From Pseudoalteromonas lipolytica (lineage in GTDB: Bacteria; Pseudomonadota; Gammaproteobacteria; Enterobacterales; Alteromonadaceae), in contig NZ_LJTC01000016.1 in the NCBI RefSeq assembly GCF_001306915.1, forward strand, positions 722 to 64,721: 64,000 nucleotides of DNA. The letters run 5' to 3'. Position 1 is the first letter of the stretch; every line of letters begins with the position of its first letter. Both the position numbers and the translations under genes were made by a program. Positions 7,586-15,338 of the stretch are shown one piece after another. Below the pieces are notes generated by a model, which worked only from the letters and a program-made list of their open reading frames with translations, did no database searches and was not told the origin of the DNA.

Positions 7586-8071
7586 TTAGTATACACTTGC
7601 CGCTGAGCCTTCGATTCTAACACAAGTATTCTCAGAACACTGCGCACCTGGTGCGGTTAGATGCTGACAAATACTCATCATGTCGTTTGCTGCGTTAAAT
7701 TGCTTTTCAAGGGCGGTGATATCTTTTGCAAGTTTTTCAACCTCAGCAGTGTCAGCTGTTTTGGTTGAATAAACAATGAAGCTACTTGGGCCGCCACAAG
7801 CACGACTACCTACAGGTAATACTTTACATTGGCTGCTGTTGTCACAGCTTGGATCATCGATTAATTGTTTAAGTTGCTCATGGGCAGAGCTAATAGTGGC
7901 TTTATCTGGGGCTGCTTTGGTCACTTCCTCAGCGTTTTTTATTTCAACGGCTTTTGGTGCCTCGACAAGTTTATTGCTGGTTGCCGTTGATTCGGCTTGC
8001 TCATTAGTTGCAGCGTCCGAGCACGCAGTTAATAACACAGGAAATAAAATTGCCAATAGTGGATAGCGCAT
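7586..8071 (-). CDS. Six-cysteine lipoprotein, paralogue B
   Basis: I place the start at the ATG giving MRYPLLAILFPVLLTACSDA, because this yields a clean lipoprotein signal (LTAC) and has TTAGGT upstream; a frame extending to 8116 lacks such support. The mature part begins with an Ala/Lys/Glu-rich linker (residues ~20-75), then a conserved domain with six Cys and QCKVLPVGSRACGGPS. It is the first gene of a two-gene unit with its shorter paralogue. Domain and function are not recognised. Confidence 0.8.
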   Translation of the reverse strand: MRYPLLAILFPVLLTACSDAATNEQAESTATSNKLVEAPKAVEIKNAEEVTKAAPDKATISSAHEQLKQLIDDPSCDNSSQCKVLPVGSRACGGPSSFIVYSTKTADTAEVEKLAKDITALEKQFNAANDMMSICQHLTAPGAQCSENTCVRIEGSAASVY

Positions 8072-8155
8072 AACATACCTAAAAATCGTTGAATAAGTAC
8101 TCACTATCATACACATTGCTCAAAGCGGAGCAATAAAAACGTTTGCTTTCAGTAA

Positions 8156-8179
8156 GTAGCTCTGTATTCACAGAGCTAC
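8156..8179. other. Hairpin downstream of fumC
   Basis: Perfect 10-bp inverted repeat GTAGCTCTGT / ACAGAGCTAC with a four-base ATTC loop, between the divergent ends of the lipoprotein and fumC genes. On the fumC strand no clear T run follows, so a role as transcript-end stabiliser or weak terminator is only plausible. Confidence 0.6.
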
Positions 8180-8219
8180 AAAAAGATAAAAGTTTATACC
8201 ACTTTACAATAAGCGGGTA

Positions 8220-9596
8220 TTACAAACCACCTTGGGTTAGTTTGGCGGGGTTCAGTAACTCGCTCAGTTCTTCGCGCGAAATATCCGTATGCTCTGCAGC
8301 AACATCAATAATAGGGCGACCTTCTTGATAAGCTAATTTGGCAATTTTTGCTGCTTTGCTATAGCCGATCACCGGATTAAGCGCGGTAACTAGAATTGGG
8401 TTTTTAGCGAGCGCTTTATCAACATTGCTTTGGTTTACTTTAAAGCTGGCAATCGCTTTATCTGCCAGTGCTTCACTGCTATTCGCCAGCAGTTCGATAC
8501 TTTGCAAAATGTTTAAGGCAATCACAGGCAGCATTACATTGAGCTCAAAGTTACCCGCTTGACCAGCCACTGTAATGGTCGCGTCATTGCCAATTACTTG
8601 TGCGCTGACCATCGCTGCCGCTTCAGGGATTACAGGGTTTACTTTACCCGGCATAATTGATGAACCTGGCTGTAGAGCTTCAAGTTCAATTTCACCAAGA
8701 CCTGCAAGTGGGCCTGAGTTCATCCAGCGCAAGTCATTGGCTATTTTCATTTGTGCTACAGCAAGTACCTTTAGCTGGCCTGAAAGCGCAACAATGGCGT
8801 CTTGTGAGCCGATGTTATAAAAGAAGTTTTTACTTGGGCTAAAGCGAATACCTACATTCTCACTCAAGTGTTGGCAAAACTCACCAGCAAACGCTGGATC
8901 GGCATTAATACCAGTACCAACCGCTGTGCCACCTTGTGCAAGTTCACAAACTCGCTCGAGTGCTTGGCGAATACCAGTCATTGCATGATCCACTTGTAAC
9001 TGCCATGCAGCCAGTGTTTGTGCAAAACTCACAGGCATTGCATCCATTAAATGAGTGCGACCGGTTTTAACAATATGGCCTACTTCGGCTTGTTTGATTT
9101 GTAGGCTTTGACTGAGTTTATCGAGTTTAGGAAACAGCTCATAAATGATGTTAATAGCGCTACTTACAGCAATCGCAGTGGGGATCACATCATTTGAGCT
9201 TTGTCCCATGTTCACATCATCGTTGGGGTGAATGGTTTCCCCTGCAAACTGGCTCGCCAGCGTTGCTATAACTTCATTGGCATTCATATTTGAGCTAGTG
9301 CCAGAGCCTGTCTGAAATACATCAACAGGAAACTCTGAAAAATGTTTACCGTCAATGACCTCTTGGCTTGCTTGCTCAATGGCTTTGGCTTTACCTTGGC
9401 TCAAATGGCCTAAAGCAGCATTACTTTGAGCGGCAGCTTGCTTAATGTAGGCGAGGGCGGTGATAAATTGCTTAGGCATGGCTAAGCCACTAATTTGAAA
9501 ATTGTTGATAGCGCGTTGCGTTTGAGCTTGATACAACGCATTGGCAGGGACTTGTAGCTCACCCATGCTATCTGATTCGGTTCTAAATTGGCTCAT
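8220..9596 (-). CDS. fumC: Class II fumarate hydratase
   Basis: The product interconverts fumarate and L-malate in the TCA cycle without an iron-sulfur cluster. The family signature GSSIMPGKVNPVIPEA (about residue 317) and the N-terminal SDSMGELQVPANALYQAQTQ block are intact, and length (458) is normal. I start at ATG 9596 (MSQFRTESDS), which has AGGAG seven bases upstream, not the GTG six bases earlier. It lies eight bases downstream of a FagA-like gene behind a Fur box. Established knowledge from Pseudomonas: fumC is derepressed under iron limitation to replace the iron-dependent fumarase, and this layout implies the same. Confidence 0.96.
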   Translation of the reverse strand: MSQFRTESDSMGELQVPANALYQAQTQRAINNFQISGLAMPKQFITALAYIKQAAAQSNAALGHLSQGKAKAIEQASQEVIDGKHFSEFPVDVFQTGSGTSSNMNANEVIATLASQFAGETIHPNDDVNMGQSSNDVIPTAIAVSSAINIIYELFPKLDKLSQSLQIKQAEVGHIVKTGRTHLMDAMPVSFAQTLAAWQLQVDHAMTGIRQALERVCELAQGGTAVGTGINADPAFAGEFCQHLSENVGIRFSPSKNFFYNIGSQDAIVALSGQLKVLAVAQMKIANDLRWMNSGPLAGLGEIELEALQPGSSIMPGKVNPVIPEAAAMVSAQVIGNDATITVAGQAGNFELNVMLPVIALNILQSIELLANSSEALADKAIASFKVNQSNVDKALAKNPILVTALNPVIGYSKAAKIAKLAYQEGRPIIDVAAEHTDISREELSELLNPAKLTQGGL

Positions 9597-9604
9597 AAAC
9601 ACTC

Positions 9605-9970
9605 CTAAATCGGGTTAAATTCTTGGCTGAGAAGGCACGCTTCTCGCTCCAAACTGAAATACTTTTCAATACAGTTATGAGTTTTGTAGTAACGTTTTAG
9701 CGCAAGTTGCGGTTTATAAAGCTGAGCCAAACATTGTTTACGAATTGCATTATGCACTAATGAATCACACATCTTTTCAAGTAGTTCATGAAAGGTGCGT
9801 CTTAGATACAGCTCTTGCAAAATAAAGTTGTGATGCTTTTCGTAATAGCGTGCAATGTTTAAACCCGCTTCAACATAGTTAGCAACAAGCGCAGGGGCAT
9901 GTAACCCAGGTCTTTGGCAAACACATTTCATTTGCCGCTGATAATGGAGCATAGCATTGTGAGAGTGCAT
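9605..9970 (-). CDS. FagA-like small protein upstream of fumC
   Basis: This 121-residue protein is rich in His, Tyr, Cys and Arg, with helical stretches (NYVEAGLNIARYYEKHHNFI and LRRTFHELLEKMCDSL). In Pseudomonas the Fur-associated gene fagA precedes fumC; position, size and composition here agree, but sequence similarity was judged by eye only. The first ATG (9970) lies four bases from the end of a large palindrome and has no clear ribosome site; ATG codons at 9952 and 9931 are alternatives. Co-transcribed with fumC. Function unknown. Confidence 0.6.
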   Translation of the reverse strand: MHSHNAMLHYQRQMKCVCQRPGLHAPALVANYVEAGLNIARYYEKHHNFILQELYLRRTFHELLEKMCDSLVHNAIRKQCLAQLYKPQLALKRYYKTHNCIEKYFSLEREACLLSQEFNPI

Positions 9971-9973
9971 AGA

Positions 9974-10024
9974 AAAACCGATTAACTGTAATGATAATTG
10001 TTATCATTACAGTTAATCGGTTTT
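9974..10024. promoter_or_regulatory. Fur box within a 51-bp palindrome
   Basis: Two perfect 24-base arms (9974-9997 and 10001-10024) flank a TTG spacer. The core, TAATGATAATTG then TTATCATTA (9989-10009), closely matches the Fur consensus built from GATAAT hexamers. A TATATAAG-like -10 box on the minus strand lies just upstream (about 10035-10042), so bound Fur would block transcription of the fagA-fumC unit. The palindrome is far longer than Fur needs and could also fold in the 5' leader RNA. Confidence 0.85.
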
Positions 10025-10076
10025 AGTGCAAGTCTTATATAATGAAGCTAAGACTGAATGGATTAACTGTGTGTGA

Positions 10077-10271
10077 TTAATTGTAGCCGAGAATAAAAAT
10101 CTGGTCTGTTTCATGTTTTTTCGGCGCCTGTACATTTTCTTTGTTACATTGAGAAAGAAGATCGATCACGGTTGCTCTGTCGTCACAACTTGTTAAGGCG
10201 GCTTTTTCGCTTTCAGCTCGTTCGCTGGCTGCAAGTGCTGCATCTACAGCGGTGTAGGGTGAGATATACAT
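10077..10271 (-). CDS. Small hypothetical protein
   Basis: The 64-residue product is soluble, with an Ala/Glu/Ser-rich helical N-terminal half (YTAVDAALAASERAESEKAA) and two Cys. A good ribosome site AGGAG lies eight bases before the ATG, the main reason to accept it. It is followed by the fagA promoter region on the same strand. Not recognised. Confidence 0.6.
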   Translation of the reverse strand: MYISPYTAVDAALAASERAESEKAALTSCDDRATVIDLLSQCNKENVQAPKKHETDQIFILGYN

Positions 10272-10454
10272 AATATTGCTCCTATTGATTAATTCACTTA
10301 AGAAATAGCATAAGCTGTACCAATATTGATCAATAAATTTAACTAGTTGAAAATAATGGTTTTATATTTTTAACTAATAAATTCACCGCGACTTTATTAT
10401 TTATTTTTGCTTTACTGTTGTGCACTAATTACCAAACATGGTGCACTAATTTGT

Positions 10455-11045
10455 ATGGATAAACCCTTCTCTCAAGCCTGTGAAAACAACAAATTACCTA
10501 TTTTAAACGTATTAGATGCGTTCTTTTCTGATGTGACGGACGTATTAGAAGTCGGCTCAGGTACTGGGCAACATAGTGTGCATTTTGCAACGCATTTAGC
10601 ACATTTGCAGTGGCATTGTAGTGATCGCGAGGTTAATCACCCGGGGATTTTACAATGGCATCAAGAAGCTGATTTAACTAACTTGCATGCGCCACTCATA
10701 CTCGACCTTAATGATCCTTGGCCGGTTGAAACAGTGAATGCTATTTTCACTGCCAATACAATGCACATTATTAGCTGGCCACTGGTGGAGCGCTTTTTCC
10801 AAGGTGTAGCAAAGCACTTAGCGCCTAAAGGTAAATTGTGTATTTATGGACCATTCAAGTACCAAGGTAAGTATACCAGTGCCAGTAATGCTGAATTCGA
10901 TGCGTTTTTAAAACAGCAAGATGCACATAGTGCAATCCGTGATTTTGAAGCGATTTGCCAACTTGCAGAGCAAGCTGGCTTAACCTTTGTTGAAGATGTG
11001 CAAATGCCAGCGAATAACCAATTATTGCTGTTTAAAAGGCAGTAA
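10455..11045 (+). CDS. DUF938 SAM-dependent methyltransferase-like protein
   Basis: The 196-residue protein (from ATG 10455, MDKPFSQACENNKLPIL) has the class I methyltransferase motif VLEVGSGTGQHSVHFA and later ANTMHIISWP and LCIYGPFKYQGKYTSASNAE, all features of DUF938. It probably binds S-adenosylmethionine; the substrate is not known. An in-frame extension to 10407 has no ribosome site and is not conserved in style. Its end overlaps the convergent acyltransferase gene by 24 bases. Confidence 0.85.
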   Translation: MDKPFSQACENNKLPILNVLDAFFSDVTDVLEVGSGTGQHSVHFATHLAHLQWHCSDREVNHPGILQWHQEADLTNLHAPLILDLNDPWPVETVNAIFTANTMHIISWPLVERFFQGVAKHLAPKGKLCIYGPFKYQGKYTSASNAEFDAFLKQQDAHSAIRDFEAICQLAEQAGLTFVEDVQMPANNQLLLFKRQ

Positions 11046-12161
11046 GCTTTCGCATTGGTCTTTATAGAGCGCCATATGTTGGCGTTCTCTAGTAATAAAA
11101 TCACTAATGGCAGCTGCAAACTCAGTGTGTTGAATATGATGCAGTGAATAGGTATTTACGGGCTTAAAACCGCGACTTATTTTATGCTCACCTTGCGCGC
11201 CAGAATGGAACTGCTTAAGTTTGTTGGTAATACAGTACTCAATACCTTGGTAATAGCAAAGCTCAAAGTGCAAACTATCAAGCTCATAGTTCGTTCCCCA
11301 GTATCGACCATATAAACAATTCTGATCTTTAAAACTGAGTGTGGCGGCAATCACCTCTCCTTGATACTTAGCGAACATTAACACCAGTTTGTCGGCCATG
11401 CTTTGCTGTAATAGCTCAAAAAAGGCGGTATTCAAATAACCATTGTGGCCTGAGCGCTTCAAATAGGTTTGGCGGTAAAAATGACTAAATTGCTGCATGT
11501 GCTGTTTGCTGATGTCAGCACCTTCGAGCCATTCTACGGTTATCTGTTGTTCAGTTATTTTTGCGCGTTCTTTTTTGAGCGATTTACGCTTTCTTGCGGT
11601 GAGTGAAGCTAAAAAGTCCTCAAAGTCATTATAGCCTTCATTAAACCACTGAAACTGCACGCCATGACGTTGCATTACGGTGTTGCTAGTTAATGCAGTC
11701 GCTTGTTGCTGGTGGCAAAAATTTATATGCCAACCTGACCAGTCTAATTGCGCTGCTGTTGCTGTGAGTATGTGCTGAATGTACGCATAGACTTCAGCGG
11801 GCTTATTGTGATTTATACTAATTCGTTGCCCTGCAATAGGTGTGAATGGTACGCCACACAGCCATTTGGGGTAATACTCTAAGCCATGTTGTTGATAGGC
11901 TTCAGCCCAAGCCCAGTCAAATACATATTCACCATAAGAGTGGTGTTTTAGATACCCGGGTAGTAAGGCTATAACCTGTTCTTGCTGGTAAATTGCTAGG
12001 TGCATGGGTTGCCAGCCCGACGCTTCACTCACACAGCCTGCTTGTTCTAAAGCAGCTAAAAAAGCGTGATCAGTAAAGGGTGTATCATCGAAAAATGACT
12101 GCCATAGAGTGGCATCAATCTCGCTTATTTGATTAAACCAGCGGTGGCTAAACTTACTCAT
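11022..12161 (-). CDS. FemAB/GNAT-like N-acyltransferase (DUF482 family)
   Basis: The 379-residue protein matches COG3146 (DUF482) proteins: N-terminal DDTPFTDHAFLAALEQ, central LTARKRKSLKKERAKI basic stretch, C-terminal YYQGIEYCI and GAQGEHKISRGFKPVNTYS. The fold is of the acetyltransferase superfamily. Family members are annotated as peptidoglycan-type acyltransferases, but the substrate has not been settled. Its start overlaps the stop of the upstream lipase-like gene by four bases, so the two are co-translated. Confidence 0.85.
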   Translation of the reverse strand: MSKFSHRWFNQISEIDATLWQSFFDDTPFTDHAFLAALEQAGCVSEASGWQPMHLAIYQQEQVIALLPGYLKHHSYGEYVFDWAWAEAYQQHGLEYYPKWLCGVPFTPIAGQRISINHNKPAEVYAYIQHILTATAAQLDWSGWHINFCHQQQATALTSNTVMQRHGVQFQWFNEGYNDFEDFLASLTARKRKSLKKERAKITEQQITVEWLEGADISKQHMQQFSHFYRQTYLKRSGHNGYLNTAFFELLQQSMADKLVLMFAKYQGEVIAATLSFKDQNCLYGRYWGTNYELDSLHFELCYYQGIEYCITNKLKQFHSGAQGEHKISRGFKPVNTYSLHHIQHTEFAAAISDFITRERQHMALYKDQCESLLPFKQQ

Positions 12162-13525
12162 TGTGCAGCCGATTCAATATCTTTGATAAAATCGTTGATA
12201 TGCATAGCAAGCTTATCGAAATAAGGGTTAAACGTGAGTCGTGCAAAGGGCTTGTGCGCTTGTAAATTTTCGGCTGTGCGTTCACCCATCACAACGTCTT
12301 TTTGGTATTTGCAGGCTGTATAAAGCGTGTCGTCATCTAAGTAGCTGCCGCAATTGCGATACAATGCTGTGCGACCGTAGTAAGGGTTGCTGGGTTTATT
12401 AACAATACCAATATGTGACATTCCTTTGATTTTTTTACAGTCATCGGTGTTGCAGTCATCACGAATTATTTGGTAATCAACTGGAAAGCTAGCTGGGATG
12501 TTATTGTCATCACCATAGTATACAAGCCGATCAAGCTGGTTATTCTTGCGCGTTTTTGGGTCGTGCAGCTTAGTTAAAATTTTAAAGGTCGCTTGGTTAT
12601 CTATTGTGGTGTCAACATCACTAAAGGTGCTAAATATCGCTACATTAGGGAGGTGGCGATGACGTAGCTCATCAAGGCTAATACGGCTCATTGCTTCGTG
12701 ACTAGCTGAGGCTGCACTAAATGGAAACGACTCATACTTGGCAAAATCAAGGTCCGCGTCTTTATCAATCCAATTCACAAATGGAATCGCATCGACCCAT
12801 TTCGCTAGCCAACCGTTTTTATTGTGTGGCTCGCTTGCGGGTGAAAACAACATAGCAGCCGTAATTTTATTATCGACTGGGCCTTGAGTTAAGTAATCAA
12901 TAACCAGTGCAGCACCGGTTGAGTAGCCCCCTAATATCACCTGATCAAAGTCTTTTAATGTGCGCTCAATGGCATACACGCTAGCCTTTTGCCAATCATC
13001 GGCATCGATGTCTCTAAGTGCTGCAGGAGCGGTACCATGCCCAGGGAGTAAAATTGTGCGTACCGTATACCCTTGTTGATAATACACTTGTGCAAGGTCG
13101 TGATAGGTAAAGGGTGAGTCGGTTAAACCGTGGATCAAGAGCACCGCTTTACGGCTATCGGCCTGTTTGAGTTCAAATGGGCTTATTAAATCAGCAACAG
13201 TTGCGTTAGCTGGTCGAGCGCCTTGTGCAACAAGTTGCTGATAGGTGTCTGTGTAAACAGGGCATGGCAAATTAGCACGCGGGTTTTCGCTACTAATTTG
13301 CAGGTACGCAGCGGTTAAATAGTCATTAAATGCTTGCTCGATATTATAGCTAAAGGTGCTATGAGTGCGTGGCAATGGCTCTCTAAACAGCCCTTCGCGC
13401 TTACTTTTCATCATCAGTTCTTGGTCTTCAAGCTGAGTAAGGCAGGTTTGTTGCTGCGCCATTAATGAGCTGCTAAATAGCCCACTGATGGCCCAAGAGA
13501 TAGCAACTAAGTTGATGAATTTCAT
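12158..13525 (-). CDS. Secreted alpha/beta hydrolase
   Basis: The 455-residue precursor has a Sec signal peptide (residues 1 to ~23, ending SLMAQ). The alpha/beta-hydrolase core shows the oxyanion strand VLLIHGLTDSPFTYHD (~128-143), the nucleophile elbow GGYSTG (Ser202) and a likely catalytic His in GMSHIGIVN. The C-terminal 120 residues carry paired Cys (DDCNTDDCKK) suggesting disulfides, fitting a periplasmic or secreted enzyme. Esterase or lipase activity is inferred; the substrate is unknown. It overlaps the DUF482 gene downstream. Confidence 0.85.
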   Translation of the reverse strand: MKFINLVAISWAISGLFSSSLMAQQQTCLTQLEDQELMMKSKREGLFREPLPRTHSTFSYNIEQAFNDYLTAAYLQISSENPRANLPCPVYTDTYQQLVAQGARPANATVADLISPFELKQADSRKAVLLIHGLTDSPFTYHDLAQVYYQQGYTVRTILLPGHGTAPAALRDIDADDWQKASVYAIERTLKDFDQVILGGYSTGAALVIDYLTQGPVDNKITAAMLFSPASEPHNKNGWLAKWVDAIPFVNWIDKDADLDFAKYESFPFSAASASHEAMSRISLDELRHRHLPNVAIFSTFSDVDTTIDNQATFKILTKLHDPKTRKNNQLDRLVYYGDDNNIPASFPVDYQIIRDDCNTDDCKKIKGMSHIGIVNKPSNPYYGRTALYRNCGSYLDDDTLYTACKYQKDVVMGERTAENLQAHKPFARLTFNPYFDKLAMHINDFIKDIESAAQ

Positions 13526-13593
13526 ATTTTAAGCATCCTTTTAAAGCCTGTTTTTAGCTTATCGAGTTATGTTTTATTTGCAAGCAAGGTGCG

Positions 13594-14055
13594 TCAAGCG
13601 AGCGGTAAATGACGCTTAGTGAACGCTTGTTTTAAAACCACAGTCGATTCGATGTTGGCAATACAATCAATACTACCTAATTTATGTTTCACAAAGCTTT
13701 CATAGCTTTCTAAATCAGCAGCAACGATCTTCAGCAAGTAATCATAACTGCCTGAAATAACAGAGCACTCAAGCACATGTTCTAGCTTCTCAACCTGCTG
13801 TTCAAATTGCTCAGCAGCGGCAACAGAGTTTTGGTTTAAGCGCACAAAGGCATAAACAGACACATTTAAATCAACGGCTTTAGGATTGATGGCAGCATGG
13901 TAACCACTGATCACATTTGCTGATTCGAGCTTTTTAATGCGGCGAAGGCAAGGGGTATCTGACAGGCTAACAGACTGGGCCAGCTCCGAGACAGAAGTTC
14001 TCGCATTATCTTGTAAAGCATTAAGTAATTGTTGGTCTTTTTTATCTAATTTCAT
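13594..14055 (-). CDS. Lrp/AsnC family transcriptional regulator
   Basis: The N-terminal winged helix (LDKKDQQLLNALQDNARTSV, then LAQSVSLSDTPCLRRIKKLE) and the C-terminal RAM ligand-binding domain (residues ~65-150, with VLECSVISGSYDYLLKIVA) are typical. I prefer ATG 14055 (MKLDKKDQQ); a GTG seven codons upstream is also possible. It is divergent from the PrnB-like gene with about 110 bases between, the usual arrangement for an Lrp regulator and its amino-acid-related target. The ligand is likely an amino acid. Confidence 0.9.
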   Translation of the reverse strand: MKLDKKDQQLLNALQDNARTSVSELAQSVSLSDTPCLRRIKKLESANVISGYHAAINPKAVDLNVSVYAFVRLNQNSVAAAEQFEQQVEKLEHVLECSVISGSYDYLLKIVAADLESYESFVKHKLGSIDCIANIESTVVLKQAFTKRHLPLA

Positions 14056-14168
14056 TTTTAATTGAGTGATTTTCACTAATCTAGATGGATTCTAGTCTAT
14101 ATTTTGGCGATTAGCACTCATTGAACTCTGTTAACATTATCGCAATATAATTATTTTGGAGTGAGCCT

Positions 14169-15338
14169 GTGACTGAGAACACCAAGGCATTTGATAGCTG
14201 GCTTCGCACCCGTTTTGTTGAGATCAACAGCGAATTAGAAAAACTATATTGGCAACAAGACGATAAAGCGAATGTAGAGGGTGTCGGTGAGCACCTTAAA
14301 TGTCAATTAGAGCAAGAGGGTAATGAGCATATTCGTGCCTTACTGGCAGAGGGCAATACCGATGAAGGCTTTGATAATGCCTTTGACTTATTAGGTAATG
14401 TTGGTTTGTATATGGCGGCATGCCGTCGACATGAAATCACTGAGCCTTCTCGTGAAACAAGTTCACCGCTTGTTGAAGCCTCTGCGTTGGCAATGCACAT
14501 TGGTGCATCTATTGGTGTAACCCCGCGTTTTGCAACGGCGCATTTAACCACCCACAATAAAGCGGTTGATGGTTTGTATAAGCGCTTTACTGACCTTGAA
14601 GATGAGAAAATCTTTGTCGATTACAACACTAAGGGCATTTTAGCGTATAAGCGAGCGGCAGATGCTTTATTAAAAATTCAGCCATTAGGGATATCGCACC
14701 CTATCACGGCTGATTTACTCACAGTAGCAAAACAAGCGCTGCTTGATGTGATTGAGTCGAACAATACGCTATACAACAAGCTCGACACAGACCGCTTTTT
14801 CTATTGTGTACGTCCGTATTACAAGCCGTATCGAGTAGGTAAAGAGGTATATCGAGGTGCGAACGCCGGTGATTTTGCGGGCATAAATGTCATCGATTTA
14901 TTGCTTGGTCTTTGTTTTGCTAATGAACCTAGTTACTCGCAAATGCTGGTGGATAAATTCTTGTATATGATGCCTGAAGATCAGCAGATCCTGCGTGAAA
15001 GCATGCGTATGACAAGTATTATGGATGACTTCTTAGCCGCAGAAGCTGAGCGCGATAGTGAATGGTTACAAACTAAATTAAAGCTGTTCATTCAAGTGTG
15101 TAAACTGCATGGTGATACTGCCATTGGCCACCATAATCAATTGGTCAGTAAATACATAGCGCAGCCTTCACAGCAAATGCAGCAACAACATATGGATAAA
15201 GTCACAGCCAGTGGGCCGCCTTTGCATGTGTTACTAAACTCACTAGAGCAGTTGCGTGATCGCCGTGCGGCAGCAAAGCGGGATGATATTCGCACCCGTT
15301 TCGATGACTTAACTAAGTTAAAACAGTGGATTAAGTAA
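14169..15338 (+). CDS. PrnB/DUF1864-like protein of the tryptophan/indoleamine dioxygenase superfamily
   Basis: The 389-residue protein is helical and has the look of DUF1864, the family containing PrnB of pyrrolnitrin biosynthesis, a heme protein related to tryptophan 2,3-dioxygenase. Blocks I use: SPLVEASALAMHIGASIGVT, FYCVRPYYKPYRVGKEVYRG, GANAGDFAGINVIDLLLGL and a His-rich KLHGDTAIGHHNQLVSKY that may hold the heme ligand. Start is GTG 14169 with GGAGTGAG upstream. It ends where the PLP enzyme begins (15338). A substrate such as tryptophan or another indole is inferred from the superfamily only; no halogenase or formamidase is nearby. Confidence 0.75.
   Translation: MTENTKAFDSWLRTRFVEINSELEKLYWQQDDKANVEGVGEHLKCQLEQEGNEHIRALLAEGNTDEGFDNAFDLLGNVGLYMAACRRHEITEPSRETSSPLVEASALAMHIGASIGVTPRFATAHLTTHNKAVDGLYKRFTDLEDEKIFVDYNTKGILAYKRAADALLKIQPLGISHPITADLLTVAKQALLDVIESNNTLYNKLDTDRFFYCVRPYYKPYRVGKEVYRGANAGDFAGINVIDLLLGLCFANEPSYSQMLVDKFLYMMPEDQQILRESMRMTSIMDDFLAAEAERDSEWLQTKLKLFIQVCKLHGDTAIGHHNQLVSKYIAQPSQQMQQQHMDKVTASGPPLHVLLNSLEQLRDRRAAAKRDDIRTRFDDLTKLKQWIK

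Noticed and set aside
10324..10335. FNR-type site (TATTGATCAATA)
   Set aside because: The half-sites lack the four-base spacer of an FNR box; a short AT palindrome in AT-rich DNA is expected by chance.
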